Assembly (NCBI GenBank): GCA_963839535.1
Contig: CAWIVF010000006.1
Coordinates: forward strand, 434,001-498,000
DNA from: RHKX01 sp963839535
Lineage (GTDB): Bacteria; Actinomycetota; Thermoleophilia; Solirubrobacterales; 70-9
Reading direction: 5' to 3'
DNA: 64,000 nucleotides
Made by a program: the position numbers and the translations under genes. Numbering within the stretch: the stretch's first letter is position 1; the number at the start of each line of letters is the position of its first letter. The notes beneath the pieces were generated by a model. It had not been told where the DNA came from. It saw nothing but the letters and a program-made list of their open reading frames with translations, and ran no database searches. This document shows, piece after piece, positions 29,744 to 40,216 of the stretch.

Positions 29744-31345
29744 CTACGGGTCGGCTTCGACCTGGGGAGCCTGGCCCCCGCCCCACTCCCGATCGAAATC
29801 AGGCCCGACGTAGCAGGGGGCGAAGGCGCTGCGGGTGAACTGGCCCGGGCAGGATCGGGTCGGGCGAGGATCGGCAGCGGATCCTTCGGCGAGGACACCG
29901 TGCGGGTCGCCGCCGTCCCCGGCGAGGCGCTCGCCGCCGCCGGTGTTGTCGCAGTCGAAGTTGGGGAAGATCCCGTTCCTGGCCGCCTCGGCCTCCCGCG
30001 TGATCTCATCGAACGGCTGCAGGTAGCCGTTGCCGCGGTTCTCCGGGAGACGGTTCGGATAGATCGCCAGCGACTCCTGGGTGATGTAGCCGAGCTGGCG
30101 CAGCGAATGGCGCGCGGACGGCTGGCCCGGCTGCGGGAAGAGGGTGCCCGAGATTCCCGCCGGCGGGTTCGAGAGGAAGTCGGTGATGCTCGTGCGGTAG
30201 TACGCGAGCCAGCTGACCACCGGGTTGAGGTTCGCGAGGAACGGGTCGAGGGAGTCGAGCACCGGCCGCAGGCCCTTGAGCGTCCTCGCGAGGGCGGGGA
30301 AGCCCTTTCGCGACGCCTTCGTCAGCTCGTCGAGGTCGTAGAAGAGCGACTCCAGGTTCGGGGAGAGCTGCCTGACGCTGCGCAGGGTCGGGCTGATGTC
30401 GTTGGCCACGGGCAGGAGGTCCTGGACCAGGGGGCGCGTGTTGGCCTGGAACTCGTCCAGGCGGTTGAGGAGGAGCACCGTCTCGTTCTCGAAGGTCGGA
30501 GCGACCTGGAAGAGCTCGCGCAGGGCCTGCTCCTCGGAGGCGAGGGCCTCGAACGTGGTGTTGGAGTTCTGGATCGCGCCGGCGAGGGCATCCCCCCGCT
30601 CGCTGAGGGCGTCGAAGACCGTGCCGGTGTCACGGACCAGCCCCTGCAGCTGCTCCTTCTGCTGACGCAGCACGGAGAGCACCTCGGAGGCGTCCCCGAG
30701 GAACGGGCCGAGGTTCCCGAGCGCGTCGTTCAGGTCGAGGTTGCGTCCCTTGATCGCGACTGCCAGCCCCTGCTGCCACTGCTGGAAGGCGGTCCTGGTC
30801 TCGGTGTCCAGGGCGTTGAAGATCTCGTCGATCTGAGTCTGGTTCTCGACCTGACCCAGTCCCATCGTGCCGCCGTCGGGAATCGCCTCGATGCCCTTGG
30901 TCTCGCCGTCGGAGTTGTTCGCGGCGGTGCCGAGCGACAGTGGTGCGCCACTGTCCTTCGGCTCCGTGCCGGAGGTCAGCTCGACATACGTCTCGCCGAG
31001 CAGGGTCTTGTTGCGCAGGATGGCCCGGGCGTCGCTCGAGAGCGGCGCGAATTCCGGCTCGATCTCGATCTCCGCCTCGGTGGTGTCGAGGCCGTCGATC
31101 TGCTTGTCGATCGGCGCCAACTCGATCGACTTCACCTTGCCGACCGAGACCCCGCCGATCCGGACGTCGGACTCGGCCGCGAGCTGAGTGGCCTCCGGGA
31201 AGTACGCGGTGACGCGGTAGCTCTCGGCCTTGAGGGGCACGGGACCGCCGAAGGCGACCCAGAGGAAGAGGAGCAGCCCGAAGCACGACAGCGTGAACAA
31301 CGCTGCGATCAGGATCCTGCCGACTGATGGTGCTGATTTCTGCAT
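29744..31345 (-). CDS. MCE-family protein, sixth of the cluster (intact)
   Basis: A 533-residue protein with a single N-terminal membrane helix (ILIAALFTLSCFGLLLFLWVAF), the MCE/MlaD domain (SYRVTAYFPEATQLAAESDV then RIGGVSVGKVKSIE, about residues 43-78), and a long helical region (about 180-400) containing repeated heptad-like segments, typical of actinobacterial Mce proteins that form a periplasmic lipid-transport tube. The C-terminal 110 residues contain Cys-rich FDCDNTGG and RSCPGQF. It is the only one of the six without a frameshift. A GGAGGTGAG ribosome-binding site lies upstream of the ATG. Confidence 0.9.
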   Translation of the reverse strand: MQKSAPSVGRILIAALFTLSCFGLLLFLWVAFGGPVPLKAESYRVTAYFPEATQLAAESDVRIGGVSVGKVKSIELAPIDKQIDGLDTTEAEIEIEPEFAPLSSDARAILRNKTLLGETYVELTSGTEPKDSGAPLSLGTAANNSDGETKGIEAIPDGGTMGLGQVENQTQIDEIFNALDTETRTAFQQWQQGLAVAIKGRNLDLNDALGNLGPFLGDASEVLSVLRQQKEQLQGLVRDTGTVFDALSERGDALAGAIQNSNTTFEALASEEQALRELFQVAPTFENETVLLLNRLDEFQANTRPLVQDLLPVANDISPTLRSVRQLSPNLESLFYDLDELTKASRKGFPALARTLKGLRPVLDSLDPFLANLNPVVSWLAYYRTSITDFLSNPPAGISGTLFPQPGQPSARHSLRQLGYITQESLAIYPNRLPENRGNGYLQPFDEITREAEAARNGIFPNFDCDNTGGGERLAGDGGDPHGVLAEGSAADPRPTRSCPGQFTRSAFAPCYVGPDFDREWGGGQAPQVEADP

Positions 31346-31366
31346 GCTCCTAGCTCACCTCCCCTC

Positions 31367-32706
31367 TCAACATCCGCCCTCGAACGGCCCGCCGGGCGCG
31401 AACAGCTGACCGAGGCCCGTGACGGCGGGAGCGAGCGGGCTCGCTCCCAGCAGGGCCTGAGCCTCGTCGCAGCCCAGGGTCAGATAGATCCGGCGGTCGA
31501 CGCCGTGAGCGTCCTGGACCTGGAAGACGGAACCGGAGTTGTGCCCGAGCCAGGCGGCCCAGAAGAGGTAGCCCTCGTCGCGGTTGGGCGTTCCCGGCCC
31601 CTCGGCCCCGCGTCGGGTTGTAGGCGGCCATGTTGCCCAGGCGATTGATCTTCTTGGCGACGACGGTGAGCTTCGGCGTGGCCCGGGAGAGCTCCGCCGC
31701 GGCGGAGCTCAGATCCCGCACCGGCTCGCGCGCCGAGCGGACGAACGGCCGGATCTGGTCCTTGATCACCGGCGTGGTCTCGATCGCGAGCTTCCGCGTC
31801 GACGCGTTGAGCTCGTCGAGGTTGCGCGCGAAGGGCCGCAGCTCGCCGAACGCCGGGCCGAGCTGGTCGGCGAAGAGCGCGACGTTGTTCAACGTCTCCG
31901 TCGACTGCGCGAGGGTCCCGGGCAGCAGCTGGATCGCGCGCTGGACGCTGGGGTCCTGCTCGGCGATGGCGCCGACGGCCACGTTGGAGTTCTCGATCAG
32001 CGCGGTGATCGTGCGCTCGCTGCGCCCGACCTCCTTCGTGAGGAGGTTGAAGTTGGTGATCAGGCGGCTCAGCTCCTCCTTGCGCTCGGCGACCTTGGAG
32101 TTGATCTGGTCGAGGCTCTTGGTCAGCGGGCCCAGCGACCCGAGGACCTTGCCGAGATCCTTGCCGCGCTTGTCGAGACCCTGGCCGGCGCCGACGAGCA
32201 ACAGCCTCAGGTAGGCCTGCGTGTCGGAGTCGAGCGCGTCGAGAAGCTCGTCGAGGTTGACGTCGGGCGCGGTGTTGGCGACGGCTCACCGTGCCGCCCT
32301 CCTCGATTGCGCCCTCGTTCTCCGCTTCGGGATCGGGGTTGCCGGGATCCATGTCGAAGAACATGTCCTTGAGGCCCGTCTGGGGCCGCAGGAGGATCGT
32401 TGCGTCCTCATAGACCGGCAGGTAGTCGCGGTCCATGCCGAACGTGACGACGGCGACGCCGTCCTCGAGCTCGACCTTGTCGACGTCGCCGACCTTGACG
32501 CCCGCCACTCGCAGCGTCTGCCCCTGGCCGGGAACGACCGCCTGCGCGGTCTCGAACTCCGCCTTCAGCTCGAAGGGCCTCTCCTCGAGCACCGGGATCC
32601 GGAGGCGCTGGTTCTGCACGATCACGTAGGAGATGAACAGAGCCACCACCAGGAGGAGGGCGAGCGCGATGAAGTCGCGGAGATGCTTGCGGATCGCGGT
32701 GGCCAT
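31367..32706 (-). CDS. MCE-family protein, fifth of the cluster, two frameshifts
   Basis: Begins at ATG 32706, overlapping the previous stop (TGATG). It has an N-terminal helix (FIALALLLVVALFISYVIV), the MCE core (ELKAEFETAQAVVPGQGQTL then RVAGVKVGDVDKVEL) and, after a shift near 32285, the helical segment through RSERTITALIENSNVAVG. A second shift near 31612 restores the conserved end LFWAAWLGHNSGSVFQVQD and a C-terminal GGPFEGGC before TGA 31367-31369. About 445 residues. Periplasmic, membrane-anchored lipid-transport component. Confidence 0.85.
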
Positions 32707-34360
32707 CAGTCGCCGTAGTCCTCGTAGAAGTCGTCGAGCTCCTCGAGCGCCTGGCGCTGGAGCTTCTTCGCGTCGTCCTCGTCCTCTTCGGCGGCCATGG
32801 CGGCCTCACCGAGAGCGGTCAGCGTGTCCTGCGAGTCCTCGTAGATCGCCGCTGCCTCGCCGCTCGATGCGGCGGGGGCGGCGGGGGCGCTCGTCCTCGT
32901 CTGCGTGGGCGGCAGGCCGCCGGTCGCGGTCAGGTCCGGCGGGTCCTGGTTCTCGCAGGGCTTCTTCGGCTTGAACGGCGTCTTCGCCGAGTCCTCGATC
33001 GCCGGCATCGCGCCGAGGAGCGCGAACGGGGTGACCCCTGCCGTCGCCGGCGCGGTGTCGGTGGCGGGGATCTGCACGGTGTTGGTGCCGCCGCCGCCGA
33101 TCACGCGGATGTACTGGCCGTTGGCGTCGCCCGAGCGGCTCTCCCCGGCGATCCCGGCGAGCCCGTAGCCGGTCTCCTCGAAGACTCGGCCCTGCGAGGG
33201 GTGGCGCGCGTCGTAGGTCGGGGTTCGTCGAGTCGACGCGGTCGTTCGCCCAGGGGAGGATCGTGTGGTTGAAGCAGCTCGCAAGCCTGCGGTTCTGCTT
33301 CAGGAACGGGATCGTCTCGCGCGTCAGCAGGGCGAGGTTCGGCACGGCGGGACGCAGGTCGGCGACGAGGCCGCGGAGCTCGGCGGGCTGGGCGAGGCCG
33401 CGGAGCTGACGCAGGAGCGGGGTCGTGACCTCGAGCGTCTCGGGGGTCGAGCGGACCCCGGGCAGAGCCTCGCGGGCGAAGGCGCGCAGCGGCGGGAACG
33501 AGGCGTTGAGGCTGGCGAAGGCGGTGGTTCCGGCGGCGAGCGTGGAGGGAAGCTCCTCGACCGCCTCCTCGAGGGCGGCGTCCTGAGCGGCGAAGCTGCC
33601 GGTCAGTGATCCGCAGGTTCGTGACGAGGTCGAGCAGCGCCGGCTCGTTGCGGTCGAGGCCCTTGATGACCCGGTCGAGGTTGAAGATCAGCTCGGAGAG
33701 GTCATGCGGGTTCTGCCCGAGGATCGCCTGGTTGACCTCGGCGGTGTAGCGGTAGGCGCCGGGCGAGACCTTGTTGAGGGTCCGCAGCGAATCGGCGCCG
33801 CCCTCGTCGATCAGCGCCTCGCCGAACTGGTCGAGGAAGATCTGCAGGTTCTTGCGGGCGTCGGCCTGGAAGGCGCCGGTCAGGACCTCATCGAGCTGGA
33901 CCGTGTTCTGGGTCTGCGAGGGCGGGAAGTTGTAGCCCTCCTCGACCGGCGGGGAGCTCGGACTGCCGGGCTGGACGTCGACGAACAGGTTGCCCTCGAG
34001 GAAGAGGCGCGGCTTCAGCGTGAAGTTGGCGTCCTCCTTCCAGGGAAGGCCGTCCTCGTCGATCTCCATCGTCACGACGGCGCCCGTCGGAGCGCTCCCC
34101 GACGAGGCGGTCTCGGCCTCCTCGTCGCCCGAGGCGCTCAGCGGCTCGACCTTGGTCACCTTGCCGACCTCGACGCCGGCCACGCGGACGGGCGAGTTCG
34201 GGCGCAGGTTCTGAGCCGAGTTGAACGTGACCTTGAACTCGGTCCCCCCGCCCCACGGCACCTGCTTGGTGAACGCCACGTACGACGCGACCGCGAGCGC
34301 GAGCACCATGATCAGGCCAATCGCCCAGTTCGGAAGCCGGCGGCCGCTCTGGTTCCTCAT
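32706..34360 (-). CDS. MCE-family protein, fourth of the cluster, two frameshifts
   Basis: ATG 34360 overlaps the third gene's stop (ATGA). An N-terminal helix (WAIGLIMVLALAVASYVAF) leads to the MCE domain (EFKVTFNSAQNLRPNSPVRV then AGVEVGKVTKVEP). Shifts near 33606 and 33225 join it to RRLASCFNHTILPWANDRVD and ETGYGLAGIAGESRSGDANG, the conserved C-terminal end, followed by an acidic, Gln/Asp/Tyr-rich tail ending DFYEDYGD. About 550 residues. Part of the six-protein MCE assembly. Confidence 0.85.
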
Positions 34361-36122
34361 GGCTGCCTCGCCGGGACGCGGGTGTCGCGGAGCTCGCGGG
34401 TGCCGTCCTGGTTGAAGTAGACGTCGGTGACGCCGCGATCTCCCGGGATGTCGGAGGCGATGATCGCGGGGTTGGCGTCGCCCTGGCCCGGCGCCTGCAG
34501 CTTGCCGAGGAGGTAGCCGGTCTGGGCGGGCTGGCAGTCAGAGCCGTCCTGGCCGGTCGGGGCGGCGGGGTTGGCATGCAGGATCGGCAGGTGGTGCGGC
34601 TCGAACTCGCCCGTGCCGGCGGGGTTGTAGGCGCGCCCGTTGGCCTGCGCGCCCGAGTAGCCGGCTGCGGAGAGGGGGGTCTCGACCTCACCCGGGACGG
34701 TCGTCTTGATCGGAGGCGTGTCGAGAAGGTCGGGCACCGCGAGGCGCAGCGGTCCAAGATGCCGGCCGACGCCGTCGAGGTCGAGGTTGAAGGTCAACGC
34801 TCCCGGCGGGGTGCTGATCAGCGACACGCGCTGCGTGTAGCCGACGCTGTCGCGCTCGGTCAGGTGCTCGGGCAGGAGCGTCCACATGTAGTTCCAGTAG
34901 TTGCAGACGGTCTGCGCCGGTGTGACCCAGGACGCCAGCGGCTTGGCGCTGTCGAAGGTCTCCTCCAGGCGCACGAGAGCGCTCTTCGTGGTCGGCTGCT
35001 CGACCAGGTTCAGGGTCTGGCGGAAGACCCCGCGCAGGCGCTCGTTGGCGGCGACCGTGCGCGAGAGGACGGGCGTGCCGACCTCGATCGCCCGGTTGAG
35101 GCTCGGCAGCGCCAGGCGCAGTTGCCTGACGCCCGGCCGCAGGCGGCTGTTGAGCTCGGTGAACTCGGTCAGGAACGGGCGCTGGCCCGGCAGCAGGTCG
35201 ATCCCGGCCTGCAGGGCGGGCGGCCCGCCGCTGATCGTCGCCTTCAGGGCCTCCGGGTCGTCGCCGATCGCGGCGAACGTCGTCGCCATGTTCGCCGAAC
35301 AGCTCTCCCTGCTCCTCGGCGACCGGAGCGACGATCTCGGCAGTGCGAGCCAGCGACGGGAAGAAGTTCTGCAGGTTCGTCTCCGACTCGTTGAGCATCT
35401 GCGCCACCGGCAGGAGGTTGGTGAGCAGCGGGTTCAGCGATGCGATCGCCTGGTTCAGCGAGGTGCCCGCGGGCCGCAAATGCGTCGCCGTACCCGGCGA
35501 GGTTCTGGCGGATCGCGTTCCGCGTCGGCTGGTCGAAGGTGTTGCCGATCTCGTCGAACTCGGTCTGGTCGATGAACGTGCCGTCGGCGGCGCCCTCGTT
35601 CTCGTCGAGCTCGTCGATCGAGAGGATCTCCTGGTCGTCGTCGTTGGGGTCGTCGTTGTCGTTCGTGCCGTCGAAGATGTAGCCCTCGGGCGCCATGTCG
35701 TCGCTGTTTCCTCTGGTCACCTCGAGGAACTTGAGGCCGAACGACGAGCGGTAGCGAATCCGGAAGATCGAGTTCTGCGGCAGCGGCGCGGCGGCCTTGT
35801 CCAGCTTCAGGTTCACGCGGGCGACGACGCCGCTCGTGTCCCCGTTCGTCTCGGCGTCGGGCGACTCATCGTCGACCGGCAGGCGCACGGCCTCGATCGA
35901 CTCGACCACGCCGACCCGGTTGCCGCCGATCCTGACCTCGTTGTTCTGGACGAGCCTGGCGGCGTTGGGGACGACGACCGAGACCCGGTAGACGGGCACG
36001 AAGGGCAGGCCGTTGTTCGCGTTGTAGGCGAGGAAGACCGCGACGATCACGATCAGGGTCGTGATCGCGCCGACCATCGTCGGCGACGACGCGAGCGTCT
36101 GCAGGGGGCTGCCGCGCTTCAT
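34357..36122 (-). CDS. MCE-family protein, third of the cluster, two frameshifts
   Basis: I take ATG 36122 (MKRGSPLQTL), 43 bases after the second gene ends, because the membrane helix (MVGAITTLIVIVAVFLAYNA) and MCE domain (VYRVSVVVPNAARLVQNNEV then RIGGNRVGVVESIE) follow in that frame. Shifts near 35470 and 35288 connect the helical region and the conserved end (TPAQTVCNYWNYMWTLLPEH and RAYNPAGTGEFEPHHL). About 587 residues. An ATG overlapping the second gene's stop at 36163-36165 opens a different frame and would need another indel. Confidence 0.85.
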
Positions 36123-36164
36123 CGCGAGCCCGCCCGTGCGGTGGTGGTTGTGGTGAGGTCGTCA

Positions 36165-37975
36165 TCAGTTTCCGAACAGGTATCCCAGGAGATCGTCGTT
36201 CGCCGAAGCGGCACTGCTCGTCGAGGCCGCCGGGCCGGATGCCGCGATCGCGACGCTGCTTGCCGAGGACGCCGCCGCCCTCGGGGCCGCCGAGGACGCC
36301 GTCGAGGCCGGGGATGCCGACGCCGTCGCCGACCGGCGGCACGGGCTGGCCGGGCGTTCCGACCTCGCCCTCGCCGGTGTCGTCCGGCGTCAAGCCGGAC
36401 CCGGTGCCGTCGCCGTCGCCATCCGCGCCGGTCCCGTCGTCCGAGCCGGCTGCGTCGCCGCCCTCGCCGTCGGCGGCGCTCGTCTCGACCTGCTTCTTGC
36501 CGCTCGCCCTGAGGGTGCCGCTCGGATTGCAGATCGACGTGTCGGTCGAGCCCTCCGGGCAGACGCTCGGGTCATACGGGGGCAGGTTCGGGCCCGTGTT
36601 GAGACCAGGCTGGTTGTCGCCCAGCCAGGCGACGCAGCGGTTCGCCTGGAGTCACATCGGTCGTCGCGCCGGAGTCGTCGAGGTTCGGCACCCCGTGCTC
36701 GGCTGCCCCCGGGCCGGGCCCGTCGGCGTCGTACTCGCCGGCGTTGTACTCGTGGCACGGCCCGCTGCCGACCTCGAAGATCGAGAAGTGGAGGAGATGG
36801 CCGATCTCGTCGTACTGGTTGATCGCGCCGGGCTGGTAGTAGACGTAGTTGAGGAGGCCCTCGAGGCCGGTGTAGCCCGTCTCACCCTTGCGGCCCGTGT
36901 CGACGTTCGCCCGAGCGTCCGTCTCGACTGCCCGATCCGGGTCGTCGATGTCGCGGAGGAACTTGGCGAGGTTGTCGGCCACCGAGAAGGAGTTCTTCGC
37001 CGCTTCTCCGAGCTGGTTGATCTCGTCCCGGCCCTCCTCGAGCGCCTCCTGACCGACGACCGCGGTCTTGCCGAGGCTGATCAGCGAGTCGGCTGCGGCG
37101 GGGTTGAAGTCGGGCAGGTTGCGGGACAGCGTGTTGAGGCCCGGGGCGGCCGCGCGCAGATCGGCCAGCAGCGGGGTGCTCTCGACCGCGAGGCCGTTGA
37201 GGTCGACCATCGTCGGCTCGAGCTCGGCGAGGAAGTCGTCGAGGAGGGCGAAGTTCTGGGAGAGGTCGTCGCGCCGCTCGGCCGAGGCCGCGGCGGTCTC
37301 GTTCGTCTCCTCGATGAACCGCACGACGTCCGCGCGGCGCCTGGCGAGCTCGCCGATGATCTTGTCGGAGTCGACGTTGAGGTCGCGGATGGTCGTGGCC
37401 TGCTGGGCGAGGAGCCGGAAGACCTCCTCCGTCTCGCGCAGCGCCGGCGCGCCGCGGCGGATCGCCTCGTTGAGGTTGTCCGCGTTGCCGGCGAGGCCGG
37501 TGCCGAACTCGTTGATCAGCACCCGCAGGCGGTCGCGGAACGGCATCCGCATCGCGCTCAGCACGAGGTCCTGCTGGACGGTCTGCTCGGTCTGCTCGAC
37601 CGGGATGTCGGGGTCTTCGGAACGCTCCTCGTCGCTGCCCGTGGCCTCCTCGATCGGCGGGCCCTTCGGCGAGCAGTCGATGAAGTACTCCGCGATCAGC
37701 GACTGCGGCTGGGTGCCGCAGACCGTGTCCTCGCCGAGCACCGCGACCGGGCCCGAGAGCTCGACCCGGGCGACCGCGCGCTTCTCGGAGTTGATGTAGA
37801 GGTCCGAGATCGTGCCCGCCTCCACGCCGGCGACCTTCACCGGCGAGCCGTTGACGAGGCCGAAGGCGTTGTCCATCTCGATGAAGTAGACCCGCGAGTC
37901 GTCGCCGCTCGCGGTTGCGGCGAGCCCCGCGATCGAGCCGGCCAGGAGCGTGAAGATGATTGCGAGGCGTCTCAT
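36165..37975 (-). CDS. MCE-family protein, second of the cluster, two frameshifts, acidic Gly-rich tail
   Basis: ATG 37975 overlaps the first gene's stop (ATGA). A short N-terminal signal/anchor (LAIIFTLLAGSIAGLAATAS) precedes the MCE domain (RVYFIEMDNAFGLVNGSPVK then VAGVEAGTISDLY) and a long helical region. The frame shifts near 36645 into a continuation with NRCVAWLGDNQPGLNTGPN and an Asp/Gly-rich low-complexity tail (DGTGADGDGDGTGSG), then near 36260 to the end ASANDDLLGYLFGN and TGA 36165-36167. About 602 residues. The tail of roughly 110 acidic residues is unusual within the cluster. Confidence 0.83.
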
Positions 37976-39387
37976 TGGCCGGGGGGAACGATTGAAGGGT
38001 CGCAGTTAACGGGTCCGCCGTATGCCGCCGGGTTGTTCTGATCGGTGAAGGGGTTCGATCCATCGTCCGCCGGACGCTCGTTCGAGCCGGGGCAGCGCCT
38101 GTAGTTGCCGATGTCGAAGAGGTCGGTCGCCGGTGGTCTGCAGCGCGCCGGCGAGGTCGACGATCGGCAGGCCGTTGGCGGCCAGGCTGAAGGTGTTGAA
38201 GGTCGTGCCGATCCGGCCGATGCCGCCGTTGGCGTCGGTGATGCCCGAGTGGCCGAAGTCGTCGAACCAGCCGGTCAGCTCCGGCTGGTAGGCGCGGAAG
38301 AAGGCGAGCTCGTTGAGCGAGTCCTGCAGGGCGGTGGTCGCTCTCCGGGAAGGCGCCCTGACGCTGCTGCGCCGTTGTCGCGGTAGGGGCCGATCGCGAT
38401 CTTGGCCAGGTTCGGCTGCAGGCGGGTCAGGTCGACGAGGTCGTCGTCCTTGCCGGGGTCGGAGACGATCTCGTCGAGGTCGCGGATCGTCGGGACGAGG
38501 TCGGCTGCTGCGGCGCGGAAGTTGGCGAAGAAGGGCCGCAGGCGGACGGCGACGGGCTTGGAGGCATCGACGAGCGGGTCGACGTCGTCGAGGGCGGCGC
38601 GGAGGTTGACCGAGGTCGTGTTGAAGTCGCGCATGAACGGCGGCAGCGCGTTGATCGACTCCGCCAGGGCGGTGCGCTGGTTGGCCAGGGCGCCCATCAT
38701 CGTGTTGAGGTTGCCGATCAGGGCGCTGATGTCGTCGCGTCGGGAGGCGAGGGCGCCGGAGAGCTGGGAGCCGTCGACGATCAGCTGCTCGAGCGCGGGG
38801 GTGTCGCGGGTCAGCTCGCTGAAGGTGCGGCGCGAGGTGCTCAGGAACGGGTTGAGGTACTTGAAGCCCTCGTTGGTCTGCTGGCCGACTCCCTGGGTCG
38901 AGCGGGCGAATCCCTTGACCACCTTCTTGAAGTCGGCGGCGGTCTCCTCGTTGAGGGTGTTGAAGATCTCGTCGAGGTCGACCTCGGAGATCGTCTCGGT
39001 CTGGTCCATCGTGCCGCCGCTTTCGATCTCCTCGCCGCCCTGGCCCTCGGGCGGCATCGTCAGCTCGATCTGGCGGTTGGCGACGCCGGAGAGCGAGAAG
39101 GAGCGGATCTGGGCGATCGTGCCGCGCTGCAGGGGGGCGCGATCCTCGTCGACCGTGAAGGTGATCAGCGCGTTGCCGTCGTCGGAGAGCTCGATCTTGG
39201 AGACCTTGCCGGCCGGGGTGCCGCCGATCGTGACGACCTCGCCGCCGACGAGCTGGGAGGCGTTGGTGAACTCGGCGGTGACCTCGTAGGACTTGCCGGA
39301 GCCGCCGGAGGTGAGGAGCAGGACGACGACGACCACGACCGCGGCGAGGGCCCCCAGGACCACGATTCGACCTGCAACTGACTTCAA
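37972..39387 (-). CDS. MCE-family protein, first of the cluster, two frameshifts
   Basis: I choose the TTG at 39387: it gives the N-terminus KSVAGRIVVLGALAAVVVVV, a single membrane helix, has GGGAGAG upstream and lies about 45 nt after a strong promoter; the ATG at 39534 would place coding sequence across that promoter. The MCE domain reads SYEVTAEFTNASQLVGGEVV then TIGGTPAGKVSKIE. Shifts near 38360 and 38128 lead to the conserved end FDIGNYRRCPGSNERPAD and NCDPSIVPPGQ. About 471 residues. No yrbE permease or mceG ATPase gene lies beside it. Confidence 0.85.
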
Positions 39388-39438
39388 GTTGTTTTTCGTC
39401 TCTCCCGTACCCAGCTGCGAAACCGCAGCGGCAAGCGA

Positions 39439-39467
39439 AGCTAACAGGGGTTTCAAGCGGCTGTCAA
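39439..39467 (-). promoter_or_regulatory. Strong sigma-70-type promoter of the mce operon
   Basis: On the minus strand a consensus -35 TTGACA (39462-39467) is followed, after 17 bp, by TTAGCT (39439-39444). Transcription would begin near 39432, giving a leader of about 45 nt before the TTG start at 39387 with GGGAGAG inside it. This is one of few canonical -35/-10 pairs in the window. Confidence 0.7.
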
Positions 39468-39498
39468 CGAGGAACCGCCCGCTCCAGGGCGTCATTTC

Positions 39499-39534
39499 AT
39501 GCCAAATCCCACGAATCCTGGGTTGAGTTGGCAT
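39499..39534. promoter_or_regulatory. Inverted repeat upstream of the mce promoter
   Basis: ATGCCAA (39499-39505) and TTGGCAT (39528-39534) are a perfect 7-bp inverted repeat; inside, ATCCCA (39506-39511) pairs with TGGGTT (39519-39524) with one mismatch. It lies about 30-70 bp upstream of the mce -35 box, a position suited to a regulator. It is also AT-rich for this genome. The bound factor is unknown. Confidence 0.5.
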
Positions 39535-39645
39535 TAAGGGTCCCGGCGGGGTCCTGTCGGCCGCCTACCGCGCCCGCGGTTGATTCGGGTTACGAGTGAC
39601 CGGCTCAGGCGGCAGGATCCGGGCCGGGTGGTTAGGATGCCGCGC

Positions 39646-40203
39646 ATGCTGATCGCACTCATCGTCGTCGTCGCAGTCGTCCTGCTCCTCGGCCTCATCT
39701 TCGTCCTGATCCGCAACGGGATCATCGGCAGCCGCAACCGCGTCGACGAGTCCTGGAGCGGCATCGACGTCCAGCTCAAGCGCCGCCACGACCTCGTCCC
39801 GAACCTGGTCGAGACCGTCAAGGGCTACGCGACGCACGAGCAGCAGACCTTCACCCGGGTCACCCAGGCCCGCGCCGACGCGATGAAGGCGCAGAGCGTC
39901 GAGGCGACCCAGGAGGCCGAGGCGAAGCTCTCCGGCTCCCTCACCGACCTGCGCGCCGTCGCCGAGCAGTACCCCGACCTGCGCGCGACGGAGAACTTCC
40001 AGCAGCTCTCCCGCAACCTGAGCGAGATCGAGGACGAGATCCAGGCCGCCCGCCGGATCTACAACTCCAACGTCCAGGCCTACAACACCAAGATCCAGAT
40101 CTTCCCGAACTCGATCGTCGCCAACTCCGGCGGATTCACCGCCCGCGAGTTCTTCGAGATCGAGAACGCCGCGGACCGCGAGCCGGTCCAGGTCCAGTTC
40201 TAG
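39646..40203 (+). CDS. LemA-family membrane protein
   Basis: About 185 residues: an N-terminal helix (LIALIVVVAVVLLLGLIFVL), then NRVDESWSGIDVQLKRRHDL and VPNLVETVKGYATHEQ, the LemA signature, a helical bundle (ENFQQLSRNLSEIEDEIQAA then RRIYNSNVQAYN) and FPNSIVANSGGF near the end. LemA proteins are membrane-anchored coiled-coil proteins of poorly known role. A TAGGAT -10 (39633-39638) overlaps the ATG at 39637 and lies 7 nt from ATG 39646, so I prefer 39646; 39637 would add three residues. Confidence 0.9.
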   Translation: MLIALIVVVAVVLLLGLIFVLIRNGIIGSRNRVDESWSGIDVQLKRRHDLVPNLVETVKGYATHEQQTFTRVTQARADAMKAQSVEATQEAEAKLSGSLTDLRAVAEQYPDLRATENFQQLSRNLSEIEDEIQAARRIYNSNVQAYNTKIQIFPNSIVANSGGFTAREFFEIENAADREPVQVQF

Positions 40204-40216
40204 AGCGCCCCGCGCA

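Noticed and set aside
39388..39534. ATG 39534 as the start of the first mce gene
   Set aside because: The added 49 residues would be encoded across the promoter and dyad and precede the signal anchor with non-hydrophobic sequence.
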